DNA of 64,000 nucleotides from Phenylobacterium aquaticum (lineage in GTDB: Bacteria > Pseudomonadota > Alphaproteobacteria > Caulobacterales > Caulobacteraceae), in assembly GCA_947378305.1 (NCBI GenBank), contig CANCJJ010000005.1, positions 1 to 64,000 on the forward strand, given 5' to 3'. The position numbers were made by a program, and so were the translations under genes. Shown in pieces: positions 44,451-53,719 of this stretch (positions are counted from its first letter, which is position 1; each line of letters starts with the position of its first letter). The notes below the pieces were generated by a model that was given only the letters and a program-made list of their open reading frames with translations, had not been told where the DNA came from and made no database searches.

Positions 44451-46516
44451 AAGCTGTAGGCTGCGCCAACGCGCAGGGATCGGCCGGGCAGGGGCGCGAC
44501 ATCCTTCAGGAATGAGGTGTGTTCCCGGGCCGTGGCATTGGTCAGGTTGTGGGCGTCGGCAAACAGCTTGAACTTGGAGTGGGAAACGGGCTTCCAGCTC
44601 AGGGTCGCATTCAGCAGGGTATAGCTGTCGGTCGGTAGCTCATAGTCGGCCACCCGGTCCTGCTTGCCCACATGGCGCACCTCGATCTTGCCGTTGAAGG
44701 TGTCCCCCTCCCAGGCCAGGGCGCTGGTTACGGCATAGGAGGGAATGCGCGCGGGTATGCCCAGATCGGTCTCGCCATGCACATAATCTGCCGAGGCGGA
44801 CAGGATCAGCAGGCCCTGGTCGGTCTGCCACAGGTCGCGGTGCCCCTCGAATTCCATGCCGTAGAAGGTGGCTCCGGTCTGGGTATAGCGGAAGACGGGC
44901 AGGCCCGCTTCCGTCTGGCCCGTGGGGCTTTCCTCGATATAGCCGTCATAGACCGCGCTATAGACGTGCACCTCGGCCCGGCCCTTGTCCGGGGTATAGC
45001 GGAAGGTTGCCTCAAGGGAGGTGACGGTTTCCGAGCTGAAATGAGGATTGCCGAGTTCATAGCTGGACGTCCCGCCATGGGGGCCATCGGCATAGAGCTC
45101 GGATTCTGTCGGAGCCCGTCCGTTCTGGGACAGGGACAGGGCATAGAAGACATGGTCCATCGGCTTCCAGAACAGGCCCGCCGAGGCCGAGATATTGGTG
45201 AAATCCTGCTGGTGCGGGGTTGTGGCCCAGTTGATCCCGGCGGCCTTCGCGGCGGCGCTGGAGGGGCGGCCCGCCAGCTTGGCACTGACCGTGTGATGAT
45301 CGAGCCTCAGGCCGGTATCCAGCCCCCAGGTGTCGAAGTCCCAGCGCTGGAGGGTAAAGATACCTTCCTCCCGGATATCCACCGAGGGGATAAAGGCCTC
45401 TGCCCCCAGGGCCTCCAGACTGCGGCTCAGGACCTGGAGACCTACCGCACCCTTGTGGTCGCCGGGGGCCTTCTGGACCAGATCGAGCCTGCCCTCGGCT
45501 CCGTTAGACAGGAAACGGGTCCCTACGGCTCCCGTGGCCACCTCGATCTCGCGGTGCTGATAATCGGCATAGCCCACCGAGCCCTTGATCTTTTCGAAGG
45601 GTCCGAAGTCGACATCCTTGGCCCCGCGAAGGTCCCAGCGGGTCTGTTTCAGCTCGATCTGCACCTGATCCTGACCGTTGCCCGCCTCGACCAGCTGGGC
45701 ATAGGGCACGCCATAGGTGCTGTTGGTCTGCTTGGCGGACAGGCCGACAAAGCCGCCGTCCTCCGCCACATAGGACACCCCGGCCCCATAGGCATCCATG
45801 GTGACGGCAGCGTTCTTGACCTGTCGGTCGGGCGCGGCCAGCACGCCGTCCTGCCTGGCCCGCCGGTTCGAGACCGGGTTGGATGGAACATCATAGTTTT
45901 CCGAGGTGCGGTGCACGCCGTCGGTGGCAAAGACAATGGGACCAAAGCCAAACTTGGTCCCGCCGGAAATCGACTGGCCCTGATCGGCGGTATTGTAGGT
46001 GGCCGACAATCGCCCCTCCAGGTTTGTTGCCCGGGAGGTCGGCACCCGCTCATCCAGCACATTGACCACCCCGCCAATTCCCGATCCGCCATAGGCCAGG
46101 GTGGACGGGCCGCGCAGGACCTCGATCCGGCTGGCTTCGCCGGGGTCTGAGGCCACGGCATGATCCGGAGACAGGGAGCTGGCATCCACCAGGCCCACGC
46201 CATTTTGCAGAATCAGGACCCGGGGTCCCGACAGGCCGCGAATGACGGGGCGGCTGGCCCCGGGACCAAAAAAGGTCGACCTCAGCCCCGGCATGCCGTT
46301 CAGCACATCCCCAAGCCCGGCCGGGGGCAGGGTATCCAGCTGTTCGCGGCTGATCACGTCTATGCTCGTCGTGGCACTGTTCACCGAAACCGCATAGGGC
46401 GCCGCGGTGACGACGACTTCGGACACCTCATGCGGATTAATCTCCGCTGCCCGGGCACCCGTCAAGGACAGGACAGACACAGACGTGGCCGTCATAAGCA
46501 GGGATGTCAGGCGCAT
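44447..46516 (-). CDS. znuD: ZnuD-type TonB-dependent zinc receptor
   Basis: A 689-residue outer-membrane receptor. ATG 46516 (GGAG upstream) opens the signal MRLTSLLMTATSVSVLSLTGARA. The plug segment FGPGASRPVIRGLSGPRVLILQNGVG followed by DASSLSPDHAVASDPGEASRIEVLRGPSTLAYGGSGIGGVVNV is close to the ZnuD signature known from Neisseria and other proteobacteria. The barrel ends in the aromatic SF. A Zur-like box lies inside the promoter (46551-46567), which supports zinc-dependent control. The frame extends to 46567, but that would run through the box. Confidence 0.85.
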   Translation of the reverse strand: MRLTSLLMTATSVSVLSLTGARAAEINPHEVSEVVVTAAPYAVSVNSATTSIDVISREQLDTLPPAGLGDVLNGMPGLRSTFFGPGASRPVIRGLSGPRVLILQNGVGLVDASSLSPDHAVASDPGEASRIEVLRGPSTLAYGGSGIGGVVNVLDERVPTSRATNLEGRLSATYNTADQGQSISGGTKFGFGPIVFATDGVHRTSENYDVPSNPVSNRRARQDGVLAAPDRQVKNAAVTMDAYGAGVSYVAEDGGFVGLSAKQTNSTYGVPYAQLVEAGNGQDQVQIELKQTRWDLRGAKDVDFGPFEKIKGSVGYADYQHREIEVATGAVGTRFLSNGAEGRLDLVQKAPGDHKGAVGLQVLSRSLEALGAEAFIPSVDIREEGIFTLQRWDFDTWGLDTGLRLDHHTVSAKLAGRPSSAAAKAAGINWATTPHQQDFTNISASAGLFWKPMDHVFYALSLSQNGRAPTESELYADGPHGGTSSYELGNPHFSSETVTSLEATFRYTPDKGRAEVHVYSAVYDGYIEESPTGQTEAGLPVFRYTQTGATFYGMEFEGHRDLWQTDQGLLILSASADYVHGETDLGIPARIPSYAVTSALAWEGDTFNGKIEVRHVGKQDRVADYELPTDSYTLLNATLSWKPVSHSKFKLFADAHNLTNATAREHTSFLKDVAPLPGRSLRVGAAYSF

Positions 46517-46545
46517 GAACGAGTCTCCGGAGGCGTGCTGCCGAC

Positions 46546-46574
46546 CCAATATGTTATAACATAACATTCATCAA
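46546..46574 (-). promoter_or_regulatory. Promoter of the ZnuD-like gene with Zur-like box in the spacer
   Basis: On the minus strand TTGATG (46574-46569) and TATTGG (46551-46546) are 17 bases apart. The spacer and its edge hold the near-palindrome ATGTTATAACATAACAT (46551-46567 on the plus strand), which fits the enterobacterial Zur consensus GTTATAnTATAAC with one mismatch. Binding by Zur here would cover both promoter elements. The start codon is about 30 bases downstream. Confidence 0.65.
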
Positions 46575-46705
46575 GACCGAGGCACGGTCTGACATGGCGA
46601 CGAGCAAAAAAAACGCCAGCAGCTGCATCCAAAGGCAGGGCGAGGGGGCTCTTAGTCTACAAATGGTGCAATTGTGGACCATGCGATCCGACAATGGAGA
46701 CCCTT

Positions 46706-47068
46706 ATGGAAATTCTAATACCGATTACCTTTTTCATCATGATTGGGGCCATCGTTCTGGTGCCGCAATATCTGCGTACCCAAGAGCGCATGCGCACCCG
46801 TGCACTTTTGAAGGCAGCCATTGAGGCTGGCCAGCAACTCACGCCAGAGATGATCAATGCCCTTTCAATCCCAAAGGAAGGCGGGTTCCGTCTGACGGCG
46901 GACGCCAGCCTGCTCATTGGCCTCCTGCTCCTTGCATCGGCCATCGGATCCTTCTGTCTGTCGCGTGTCTTGAACGTGGATGCCCTGATGGGGGCGTCTG
47001 CAATGCCTGCCTGTCTTGGCCTGGCCTTCCTCGGCATGTTTTTCTACCTGCGGAAGAAGACGGCCTGA
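46706..47068 (+). CDS. DUF6249-like membrane protein
   Basis: A 120-residue protein with an N-terminal helix (ILIPITFFIMIGAIVLVPQYL), a conserved amphipathic part (RTQERMRTRALLKAAIEAGQQLTPEMINAL) and two C-terminal helices (about 68-88 and 95-115). The middle part is typical of the DUF6249 family, often found next to ECF sigma factors. ATG 46706 has GGAG upstream; the ATG at 46694 is less likely. The sigma factor gene follows after 15 bases. Role unknown, perhaps part of the sigma control. Confidence 0.7.
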   Translation: MEILIPITFFIMIGAIVLVPQYLRTQERMRTRALLKAAIEAGQQLTPEMINALSIPKEGGFRLTADASLLIGLLLLASAIGSFCLSRVLNVDALMGASAMPACLGLAFLGMFFYLRKKTA

Positions 47069-47083
47069 CCGAGGCCCGCAGAC

Positions 47084-47662
47084 ATGTTTCCAAACCGTGC
47101 TGATCTTCGATCGGACCTTCCGGACCATGGGCTTGCGCTCCTGGCGGCCGGTGGAGATCGCACGGCCTTTGGCCATCTGGTTCGACGTCACGGGGCCCAG
47201 GTTCGCCTGATCCTGCGGCGCATGGGGGCGGACCTCGCCCGGGCGGATGATGTGGCTCAGGAGGCCTTCATCGCCGCATTCAGAGCCATTGCCGATTTCA
47301 GGGGGGAAACCAGCTTCCCGGGCTGGATTCGCGCCATAGCCATCCGCAAGTACCTGCGGTTCCTCAAGAGCGAGCAAAGATGGGCACAGGTCTCCGCTGA
47401 AGCGGCCCTTGATGCTGGTCGCGCTATCCTCCCTGACCCCGACCCGGGCCTCAGGCGCGATCTCGATCAGGCGCTTCAGGCCTTGTCAGAGATGGAGCGG
47501 ATCAGTGTCACCCTCTGCCACGGGGCAGGCTTCTCCCACAAGGAGGCTGCCACGGCCTTGAACCTTCCGGTCGGCACGGTGAAATCTCATGTTAAACGCG
47601 GTCTGGACAAGCTCCGGGCCAGACTTGCCCCGGACTCCCTCACGCTTCGGAAGGTTGGATAG
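47084..47662 (+). CDS. ECF-type RNA polymerase sigma factor
   Basis: A 192-residue sigma-70 family protein with region 2 (AFGHLVRRHGAQVRLILRRMGADLARADDVAQEAFIAAFRAIADFRGETSFPGWIRAIAIRKY) and region 4 (ALQALSEMERISVTLCHGAGFSHKEAATALNLPVGTVKSHVKRGLDKLRARL), no region 1 or 3. It lies between two small membrane-protein genes, the usual setting for ECF factors held by a membrane anti-sigma protein. I could not read an auto-regulated promoter motif upstream. Confidence 0.88.
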   Translation: MFPNRADLRSDLPDHGLALLAAGGDRTAFGHLVRRHGAQVRLILRRMGADLARADDVAQEAFIAAFRAIADFRGETSFPGWIRAIAIRKYLRFLKSEQRWAQVSAEAALDAGRAILPDPDPGLRRDLDQALQALSEMERISVTLCHGAGFSHKEAATALNLPVGTVKSHVKRGLDKLRARLAPDSLTLRKVG

Positions 47663-47666
47663 CCTC

Positions 47667-48032
47667 ATGTCTGATTTCAATTTTGAGCGCGACCTCGAAG
47701 CCCGGTTTGCCGCTCCCAGTGAGTTCGGTGATGAATTGGTCTTTGCCGAACAGGTCCTGCGCAGGCTGGACCGGGCCCATTTCATACGGAATCTGATCCA
47801 GACCCTTGCCCTGCTGCTTCCGGCTGGCCTTGTGGCGTGGCAGTCCCGGGGCCTGATCGGTCAGGGCCTTCGGGCTATCTCCGCCTTTGATCGCCATCTG
47901 GCCTCAAGCTGGGAGCAGGTCTTGCAGGCGACCAAGCTCCTGGCCGCGCCCCCAACGGAAGCCTGGTATATTCTCGGCGCGGGCGTGGTTAGCCTCATCC
48001 TGCTGAAGAATTGGATCTTCGAGGCGACCTGA
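47667..48032 (+). CDS. Small membrane protein, possible anti-sigma partner
   Basis: A 122-residue protein with an N-terminal cytoplasmic part of about 45 residues (MSDFNFERDLEARFAAPSEFGDELVFAEQVLRRLDR), a helix near 45-62, a periplasmic loop and a second helix near 100-116. It starts four bases after the sigma stop and has no recognised domain; the acidic N-terminus and position are those of small anti-sigma factors. The assignment rests on context only. ATG 47667 lies within a frame open from 47589 inside the sigma gene. Confidence 0.6.
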   Translation: MSDFNFERDLEARFAAPSEFGDELVFAEQVLRRLDRAHFIRNLIQTLALLLPAGLVAWQSRGLIGQGLRAISAFDRHLASSWEQVLQATKLLAAPPTEAWYILGAGVVSLILLKNWIFEAT

Positions 48033-48174
48033 CCTGCGCCTCGCCATGGTTCGGCCATGCTTGCCGGGCAAGACTGCATTTGCATGTGGACTGACCGGGA
48101 CCGTTGCGGCGGAAGGCGCGTCACTATAGGTTCCGCCTCAGTTATCACCTGCGCCCCAGCCCGGAGTTTTCAAA

Positions 48175-48942
48175 GTGGTCGATGTCTTCGAAGAGGTTGA
48201 GGAACAGCTACGTTCCGACCACTACAGGAAACTTGCCCTTAAAACCCTGCCGTGGGTCGGGGGAGCCATTGCCGCTGTCCTGCTGGCGGTCGGTGGATGG
48301 CAGGGCTATGGCGTCTATCAGACCAAGACGGCCGCCAAGGCCTCGGAGGCCTATGCCCTGGGGCTGGAGGCCTTTGAACAGGGCCGGACGGCCGAGGCCC
48401 AGACCCGCTTTCTCGAGGTCTCCAAGTCGCCTTCCGTGGTCTACAAGGCCCTGGCACTTCAGCATCTGGGCGGGCTCAAGCTCACCGACCGTGACGTGAC
48501 CGGCGCGGTCAGCCTGTTCGACCAGTCGGCCAAGGTGGCTCCGGACCTGATCATCGGGGATGCGGCCCGGCTGAAGTCAGTTTATGCCCTGCTGGACACG
48601 GCACCGCTAAAGGACATTCAGGCCCGTCTCGATCCCCTGCTCAAGGACGGCCATCCCTATCGTACCGAAGCCCGCGAGGCCCTGGCCTTTGCCAAGATCA
48701 TGGCCGGCGACTTCAAGGGCGCGCGCGGAGATTTTGTCGTGGTCTCCCTGTCGCCCGACGCCCAGCAGGGCGCGCGCACGCGGGCAAATGCCGCCATGGC
48801 CTTGATTGACTCCGGCTCAGCTAAGTCGGTTCCTGCCATCGTCAAGGCGACCCTTGCCTTGCCTGCGCCTACACCCATGGCCCCCGGCAGTGCCGTTCCC
48901 GGGCTCATGGCCCAGCCACCCCAGGGTCCCGAGGGCCAATGA
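48175..48942 (+). CDS. YfgM-like tetratricopeptide membrane protein
   Basis: A 255-residue protein with one membrane helix at about residues 29-45 (LPWVGGAIAAVLLAVGG) and a TPR-like periplasmic domain (ASEAYALGLEAFEQGRTAEAQTRFLEV; AREALAFAKIMAGDFKGARGDF). The layout (short cytoplasmic N-terminus, helix, TPR) is that of YfgM, a SecYEG-associated periplasmic chaperone partner in E. coli. As there, it is followed directly by bamB (four-base overlap) and der. The C-terminus is Pro-rich. GTG start. A TATAGG box near 48124 may be its -10 element. Confidence 0.8.
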   Translation: MVDVFEEVEEQLRSDHYRKLALKTLPWVGGAIAAVLLAVGGWQGYGVYQTKTAAKASEAYALGLEAFEQGRTAEAQTRFLEVSKSPSVVYKALALQHLGGLKLTDRDVTGAVSLFDQSAKVAPDLIIGDAARLKSVYALLDTAPLKDIQARLDPLLKDGHPYRTEAREALAFAKIMAGDFKGARGDFVVVSLSPDAQQGARTRANAAMALIDSGSAKSVPAIVKATLALPAPTPMAPGSAVPGLMAQPPQGPEGQ

Positions 48943-50381
48943 ACCTGATGCGCCAATCTGGCTTTATCGCTCTTCTGCTTGCCGTTTCGGTGGGCGCGAG
49001 TGGATGTGCGACCTTCAAGCGGACCTTCCACGCACCGACCAAGTCGGCCAAGGAAACCGCCGCTCAGGGCGAGCGCATTTCCATCGTGGCCTTTGACGAC
49101 ACGGTTACTCCGGCTGAGGGCCTGAAGGGGGCGGATTTCTTCCTGCCCGATGCCCAGGCCGTGACCCAATGGTCCCTCCCCGGGGGCACGCTGGAACAGT
49201 CCATGGGCAATATTCAGGCGGGCGGAAAACTGTCCATTGCCTGGAAGAAGGGCTTTGGTGCCAAGTCGGGCTCTGTTTCGCACGTCACGGCCCCGCCCGT
49301 GGTCGCCGACGGCAAGATCTATGTCATGGATGGTCAGGTGGCCATCTCGGCCCTGAACGCCAAGACCGGTGCCTTGATCTGGAAGCGGAACCTGCATCCG
49401 AAAAAGAAGGCAGAGGCCCAGGCTTTCGGGGGCGGTCTCGCCCTAGCTGACGGCAAGCTCGTGGTCTCGTCCGGCTTCCGTTTTGTGGCGGAACTGAATG
49501 CGGATACCGGCAAGATGCTCTGGCAAACCAATACCGAGCAACCGGTTCACGCCGCGCCCACCATTGCGGGCGGGCGTATCTTCGTCGTGGCGGTCGACAA
49601 TACCCTGCTGACCTTTGACCTGGCCACAGGGGCAGAGGGCTGGACCTATCAGGCCCTCTCTGAGCCCGCGCGGATTCTTGGGGCCTCCAGTCCCGCCGTG
49701 TCCGGGGACACCGTTGTGGCCAGCTTTGGGTCTGGCGAACTGGTCGCGCTGCGGACCTCCAACGGAAACGATCTCTGGAACGGGGCCCTGTCCCGGGCCA
49801 GCCGGACCAATGCCCTGTCTGAAATTCGGGATATTCCGGGCCGCCCCGTCATCTATCAGGGCGATGTCTTTGCCATCAGCCATTCCGGTGTCTTTGCCGC
49901 CACAGATTTGCGTACCGGACAGGTGCGCTGGAACCTGCCTTTGACGGGCATTACCTCGCCCCTGCCGGCAGGGGATGTTGTCTATGTCATCGACAAGGCC
50001 GGGAAGGTTTACTGTATTGCCCGTGAAACCGGCCAAGCTTACTGGATTCAGGACCTGGGCGAGGGGCGTGCCAAGAAGACTGGCCTCACTCTGCCAAGTT
50101 TTGGCAAGGCCAAGCCTGCCAAGGCCGCCGTGGAAAAACGGGATGCGGACGGGAAGCTAAGGGCCAAAAAGATTGTCCGCCCGATCTGGTCGAGTCCGGT
50201 TCTGGCCAATGGCAAACTGATCACAGCCTCAGACACCGGGGAAATGGTCGTCATCAATGCCAAGACGGGCATTGTCGAGCGGTCCATCAAGCTGGGCCAG
50301 GCTGTCACCATTGCGCCAATTGGCGTTGATGGAACACTTTATGTCGTGACCGATGAGGCCCAACTCATCGCCTTGCGTTAG
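48939..50381 (+). CDS. bamB: BamB-like outer-membrane assembly lipoprotein
   Basis: A 480-residue PQQ-type eight-bladed propeller. Signal and lipobox GASGC (Cys23) mark a lipoprotein, and repeated blades such as [43 protein letters not shown] and [15 protein letters not shown] are typical. BamB supports BamA in folding outer-membrane proteins. It is longer than the E. coli protein (392), with insertions such as a basic loop after residue 380 ([22 protein letters not shown]). It overlaps the YfgM-like gene by four bases and precedes der by 13 bases. Confidence 0.9.
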   Translation: MNLMRQSGFIALLLAVSVGASGCATFKRTFHAPTKSAKETAAQGERISIVAFDDTVTPAEGLKGADFFLPDAQAVTQWSLPGGTLEQSMGNIQAGGKLSIAWKKGFGAKSGSVSHVTAPPVVADGKIYVMDGQVAISALNAKTGALIWKRNLHPKKKAEAQAFGGGLALADGKLVVSSGFRFVAELNADTGKMLWQTNTEQPVHAAPTIAGGRIFVVAVDNTLLTFDLATGAEGWTYQALSEPARILGASSPAVSGDTVVASFGSGELVALRTSNGNDLWNGALSRASRTNALSEIRDIPGRPVIYQGDVFAISHSGVFAATDLRTGQVRWNLPLTGITSPLPAGDVVYVIDKAGKVYCIARETGQAYWIQDLGEGRAKKTGLTLPSFGKAKPAKAAVEKRDADGKLRAKKIVRPIWSSPVLANGKLITASDTGEMVVINAKTGIVERSIKLGQAVTIAPIGVDGTLYVVTDEAQLIALR

Positions 50382-50394
50382 GGATGGTGGGAAT

Positions 50395-51984
50395 ATGCCG
50401 CTCAGGCTGGCAATCGTCGGACGCCCAAATGTCGGCAAGTCGACCCTGTTCAATCGACTGGCAGGAAAGAAGCTTGCCATTGTCGATGACCGGCCCGGGG
50501 TCACCCGTGACCGTCGCTTTGGGGTGGGCCAACTCGGCGACCTCGAACTTGAGCTGATCGACACGGCGGGCTTTGAGGACGTCACCGATGACAGTCTGGA
50601 AGCGCGCATGCGGGCCCAGACCGAACTGGCCATTGATGAATGCGATGTGGCCCTCTTCGTCGTGGATGCCCGTGAGGGTGTCACCCCCATGGACGAGGTC
50701 TTTGCCGAGATCCTTCGCAAGAAGGACAAGCCCGTGGTCCTCGCGGCCAACAAGGCTGAAGGCAAGAAGGGCGACGATGGAGTCAATGAAGCCTTCCGCC
50801 TCGGCCTGGGCGAACCCATCGCCATTTCTGCTGAACACGGCGAGGGCATGGCCGACCTCTTTACGGCCCTGGTCGGCTATTCCGATGAGATGGAAATCGT
50901 CGACGGCGAATTGGCCGAAAAGCCTGTCAGAATTGCCATTGTTGGACGCCCGAATGCGGGCAAATCGACGCTGATCAACAAGCTGATCGGCGAAGACCGC
51001 CTGCTCACTGGCCCCGAGGCCGGGATTACGCGAGACGCCATTCCGGTCGATTGGGACTTTGATGGCCGTCCCATCCGCCTGGTCGATACTGCAGGCCTTC
51101 GTCGCAAGGCCAAGGTCCAGGAGACCCTGGAGCGGCTTTCAACCGCAGACTCCATTCGAGCCATCACCTTTGCCGAGGTGGTCATCCTGGTCATGGATGC
51201 GACCCACCCGCTTGAAATTCAGGATCTGCAGATTGCCGACCTTGTCGAGCGCGAGGGCCGGGGACTGGTCTTTGTCCTGGCGAAATGGGACCTGATCGAA
51301 GACCCCCAGGCCAAGCTTGTCGAGATTACCGAGGAACTGAGCCGGCTCCTGCCGCAGGTGCGCGGTACACCCATGATTGCCCTGTCTGCTGAAACCGGCC
51401 GGAATCTCGACCGCCTCATGCCGGCGGTCTTCAAGGTGCATGAGGACTGGGCCACCAAGGTCAAGACCCGCGACCTGAATGACTGGCTCGCCATGGCCAT
51501 TCAGCGACATCCGCCCCCGTCTGTCGGGGGGCGTCGGATCAAGCCGAAATACATGGCCCAGACCAAGGCCCGGCCACCGACCTTTGTCATGTTTGCCAGC
51601 CGTGCCGATCAATTGCCGGAACATTACCGCCGCTATCTGGTTCACTCCCTGCGAGAGAGTTTTGAACTGCCTGGCGTACCCATCCGGCTTACCGTCCGGT
51701 CAAACAAAAATCCCTTTGCCGAGGGCGAGGCCAAGAGCGGGTCTTCGAGCGACAAACCTAGGCCGAACCGGAACAAGGCCAAGACCGGTCTGGCCACAAA
51801 AACCCGCACGGAGGCTGCGGCCAAGGCCAAGGCGGGTGCCGTCGGCAAGCCCAAACGCGCCTCTGTCCCCAAGCCCAAGCAGGTCGGCACCCCCAAGGGT
51901 CGGGCCGCCAAGGCTGCGCGGCCGGGGGTCAAGCCTAAGCGGGCGACCCGGACCCTTGCCGCCATGCCGAAAACACGACGTTAG
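50395..51984 (+). CDS. der: Ribosome-assembly GTPase Der (EngA), with long basic tail
   Basis: Two consecutive GTPase domains: G1 of the first GRPNVGKST (9-17), DDRPGVTRD and DTAGFED; second GRPNAGKST with [10 protein letters not shown]; then the KH-like C-terminal domain (residues about 350-440). It works in 50S assembly. The core ends near residue 440; a Lys/Ala/Pro/Thr-rich, histone-H1-like tail of about 85 residues follows (for example [12 protein letters not shown]). The last 50 bases overlap the 3' end of the convergent SDR gene. ATG 50395; length 529 is above the usual 440-490. Confidence 0.93.
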   Translation: MPLRLAIVGRPNVGKSTLFNRLAGKKLAIVDDRPGVTRDRRFGVGQLGDLELELIDTAGFEDVTDDSLEARMRAQTELAIDECDVALFVVDAREGVTPMDEVFAEILRKKDKPVVLAANKAEGKKGDDGVNEAFRLGLGEPIAISAEHGEGMADLFTALVGYSDEMEIVDGELAEKPVRIAIVGRPNAGKSTLINKLIGEDRLLTGPEAGITRDAIPVDWDFDGRPIRLVDTAGLRRKAKVQETLERLSTADSIRAITFAEVVILVMDATHPLEIQDLQIADLVEREGRGLVFVLAKWDLIEDPQAKLVEITEELSRLLPQVRGTPMIALSAETGRNLDRLMPAVFKVHEDWATKVKTRDLNDWLAMAIQRHPPPSVGGRRIKPKYMAQTKARPPTFVMFASRADQLPEHYRRYLVHSLRESFELPGVPIRLTVRSNKNPFAEGEAKSGSSSDKPRPNRNKAKTGLATKTRTEAAAKAKAGAVGKPKRASVPKPKQVGTPKGRAAKAARPGVKPKRATRTLAAMPKTRR

Positions 51985-52696
51985 TCGCAGGCAGGCCCGG
52001 ATGGCTCTGGGCCAGCTCGACCATCATGGGGCCGATTTCTGAAGGATCGGGCAGGGTGCTGGGATCTTCTCCCGGCATGGCCTCGGCCCGCATCTTGGTG
52101 CGCATGGCATTCGGGTCCACGAGTATGGCGCGGACGCTTGTGCTTTCCATCTCATCTGCCCAGGTGCGGACTAGATGTTCCATGGCCGCCTTGGACACCC
52201 CATAGACCCCCCAGAAGGCCTTGGGGCGGGCAACGCGCCCGGTCGTCACGAAGATGGCCCGTCCGGTAGGCGCGGCCTTCAGCAGGGGCTCCATGGACCG
52301 GATAAGCCGAAAGGTTGCGGTGGCATTAATGGTCATGACCCGGTCCCAGAGGGCGGGCTCTATATGGCTGACCGGGGTGATCGCCCCCAGGACGGCCCCG
52401 CAGTGGACCAGAATGTCCAGCCGACCGAAACGCTGGAAGATCGCCAGACCGAGTTGGTCAAGTCCATCGGGCTCTGCGAGGTCCATTGGCACGAGGGTGG
52501 CACTCTGACCGGTCGCGGCCTTGATCTCGTCATCCAGGGATTCCAGACCGCCCTGGGTTCGGGCTGTGGCGATGATGTGGGCACCGGCCTTGGCGAGGGC
52601 GAGGGCGGTTGCTCGGCCGATGCCCCGGCTTGCGCCGGTAACAAGGGCGATCTTGCCGGAGAGGGGCAGGGCGGTCGGGGATGGCGTGTCGTTCAT
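51935..52696 (-). CDS. SDR-family NAD(P)-dependent oxidoreductase
   Basis: A 253-residue short-chain dehydrogenase. TGASRGIG (20-27) binds the cofactor, VHCGAVLG replaces the usual NNAG, and Tyr165-x3-Lys169 (YGVSK) is the active site. The usual Ser two strands before is Thr (VTTGR, 151-153). Substrate unknown. It is the last gene of the leftward dnaB-purF operon, nine bases after the transporter gene, and its C-terminal coding end overlaps der by 50 bases. Confidence 0.87.
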   Translation of the reverse strand: MNDTPSPTALPLSGKIALVTGASRGIGRATALALAKAGAHIIATARTQGGLESLDDEIKAATGQSATLVPMDLAEPDGLDQLGLAIFQRFGRLDILVHCGAVLGAITPVSHIEPALWDRVMTINATATFRLIRSMEPLLKAAPTGRAIFVTTGRVARPKAFWGVYGVSKAAMEHLVRTWADEMESTSVRAILVDPNAMRTKMRAEAMPGEDPSTLPDPSEIGPMMVELAQSHPGLPATNVVFSAWRQGSGSPA

Positions 52697-52705
52697 GGGC
52701 CCTCT

Positions 52706-53719
52706 CTAGACCGTTGATCCTGCCGCGTCAGCCCCCGTCTGGGAGCGCTCGGCGTACCTCTGGGCAATCAGGGTGCAGGCCATGAGCTGGATCTGGTGAA
52801 AGATCATGATGGGCAGGAGCATCATCCCAAGGCTTGCGCCGGGGAAGAGGACGCTGGCCATGGGTACGCCGCTGGCGAGGCTTTTCTTGGACCCACAGAA
52901 GACGATGGTGATCTCATCTTCCTTGCTGAAGCCCAGGCTGCGGGCGGCGGTTACGGTGGCAAGCAGGACCAGGACCAGGAGGGTTCCGCAAATCAGCAGG
53001 AGCTGCAAGAGCTCAGGTGCGCCCGTTCTCTGCCAGAACCCGCTGACGACGGCCTGAGAAAAGGCGGAATAGACGACGAGCAGGATCGAACCCCGGTCCA
53101 CCAGGGCCAGCATCTTGCCATTGCGGATTACCCAGGGGCCTATCCACTGGTGCAGGACCTGCCCGGCCAGGAACGGGGCCAGGAGTTGCAGGCCGATGGA
53201 CTCCAACCCGTGCAGGGAGATTCCGCCGCCCTGGGTCTGGAGCAAGATCCCCGCCATGATGGGGGTCAGGAACATGCCGAGCAGGTTTGAGGCTGTGGCG
53301 GCGGCGACCGTGGCAGCAACATTGCCCCGGGCAATGGAGGTAAAGCCAATGGACGACTGGATGGTCGAGGGCAGGCAACCCAGATAGATCAGCCCGGGCA
53401 CCAGGCCCGCCGGAATGATCCAGGCCGGAAGCCGGGTCATGCCGATGCACAGGAGCGGAAACAGAACAAAAGTTGAGCCCAGCACCACCAGGTGCAGCCG
53501 CCAGTGCAGAATACCCTTCAGGACGGCGGAACGTGAGAGCCGTGCGCCATGCAGGAAGAAGAGCAGGCCTATGCCCAGCTTTGTGGCCGTGCTGACGATC
53601 GGAGCCGCCATGCCCTGGGCGGGCAGGACGGAGGCCAGGACGACCATACCCACAATCAGCAGAATGTAGGTGTCGGGCTTCAGGCGCTTTAGCCAGCCCG
53701 GCCTTGCGCCTGTCGTCAC
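52706..53719 (-). CDS. SBF-like bile acid:sodium symporter family transporter
   Basis: A 337-residue inner-membrane protein with ten helices. GLLFFLHGARLSRSAV, PAWIIPAGLVPGLIYLGCLPSTIQSSIGFTSIARGNVAAT and VFCGSKKSLASGVPMASVLFP are typical of the SBF-like branch (PF13593, YfeH-type). The substrate of this branch is unsettled. It overlaps purF by four bases. Confidence 0.87.
   Translation of the reverse strand: MTTGARPGWLKRLKPDTYILLIVGMVVLASVLPAQGMAAPIVSTATKLGIGLLFFLHGARLSRSAVLKGILHWRLHLVVLGSTFVLFPLLCIGMTRLPAWIIPAGLVPGLIYLGCLPSTIQSSIGFTSIARGNVAATVAAATASNLLGMFLTPIMAGILLQTQGGGISLHGLESIGLQLLAPFLAGQVLHQWIGPWVIRNGKMLALVDRGSILLVVYSAFSQAVVSGFWQRTGAPELLQLLLICGTLLVLVLLATVTAARSLGFSKEDEITIVFCGSKKSLASGVPMASVLFPGASLGMMLLPIMIFHQIQLMACTLIAQRYAERSQTGADAAGSTV

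Noticed and set aside
44672-46150. Long plus-strand open frame (492 codons) opposite the ZnuD-like gene
   Set aside because: It mirrors the codon structure of the receptor, has no recognisable domain and no start signals; the minus-strand protein is unmistakable.
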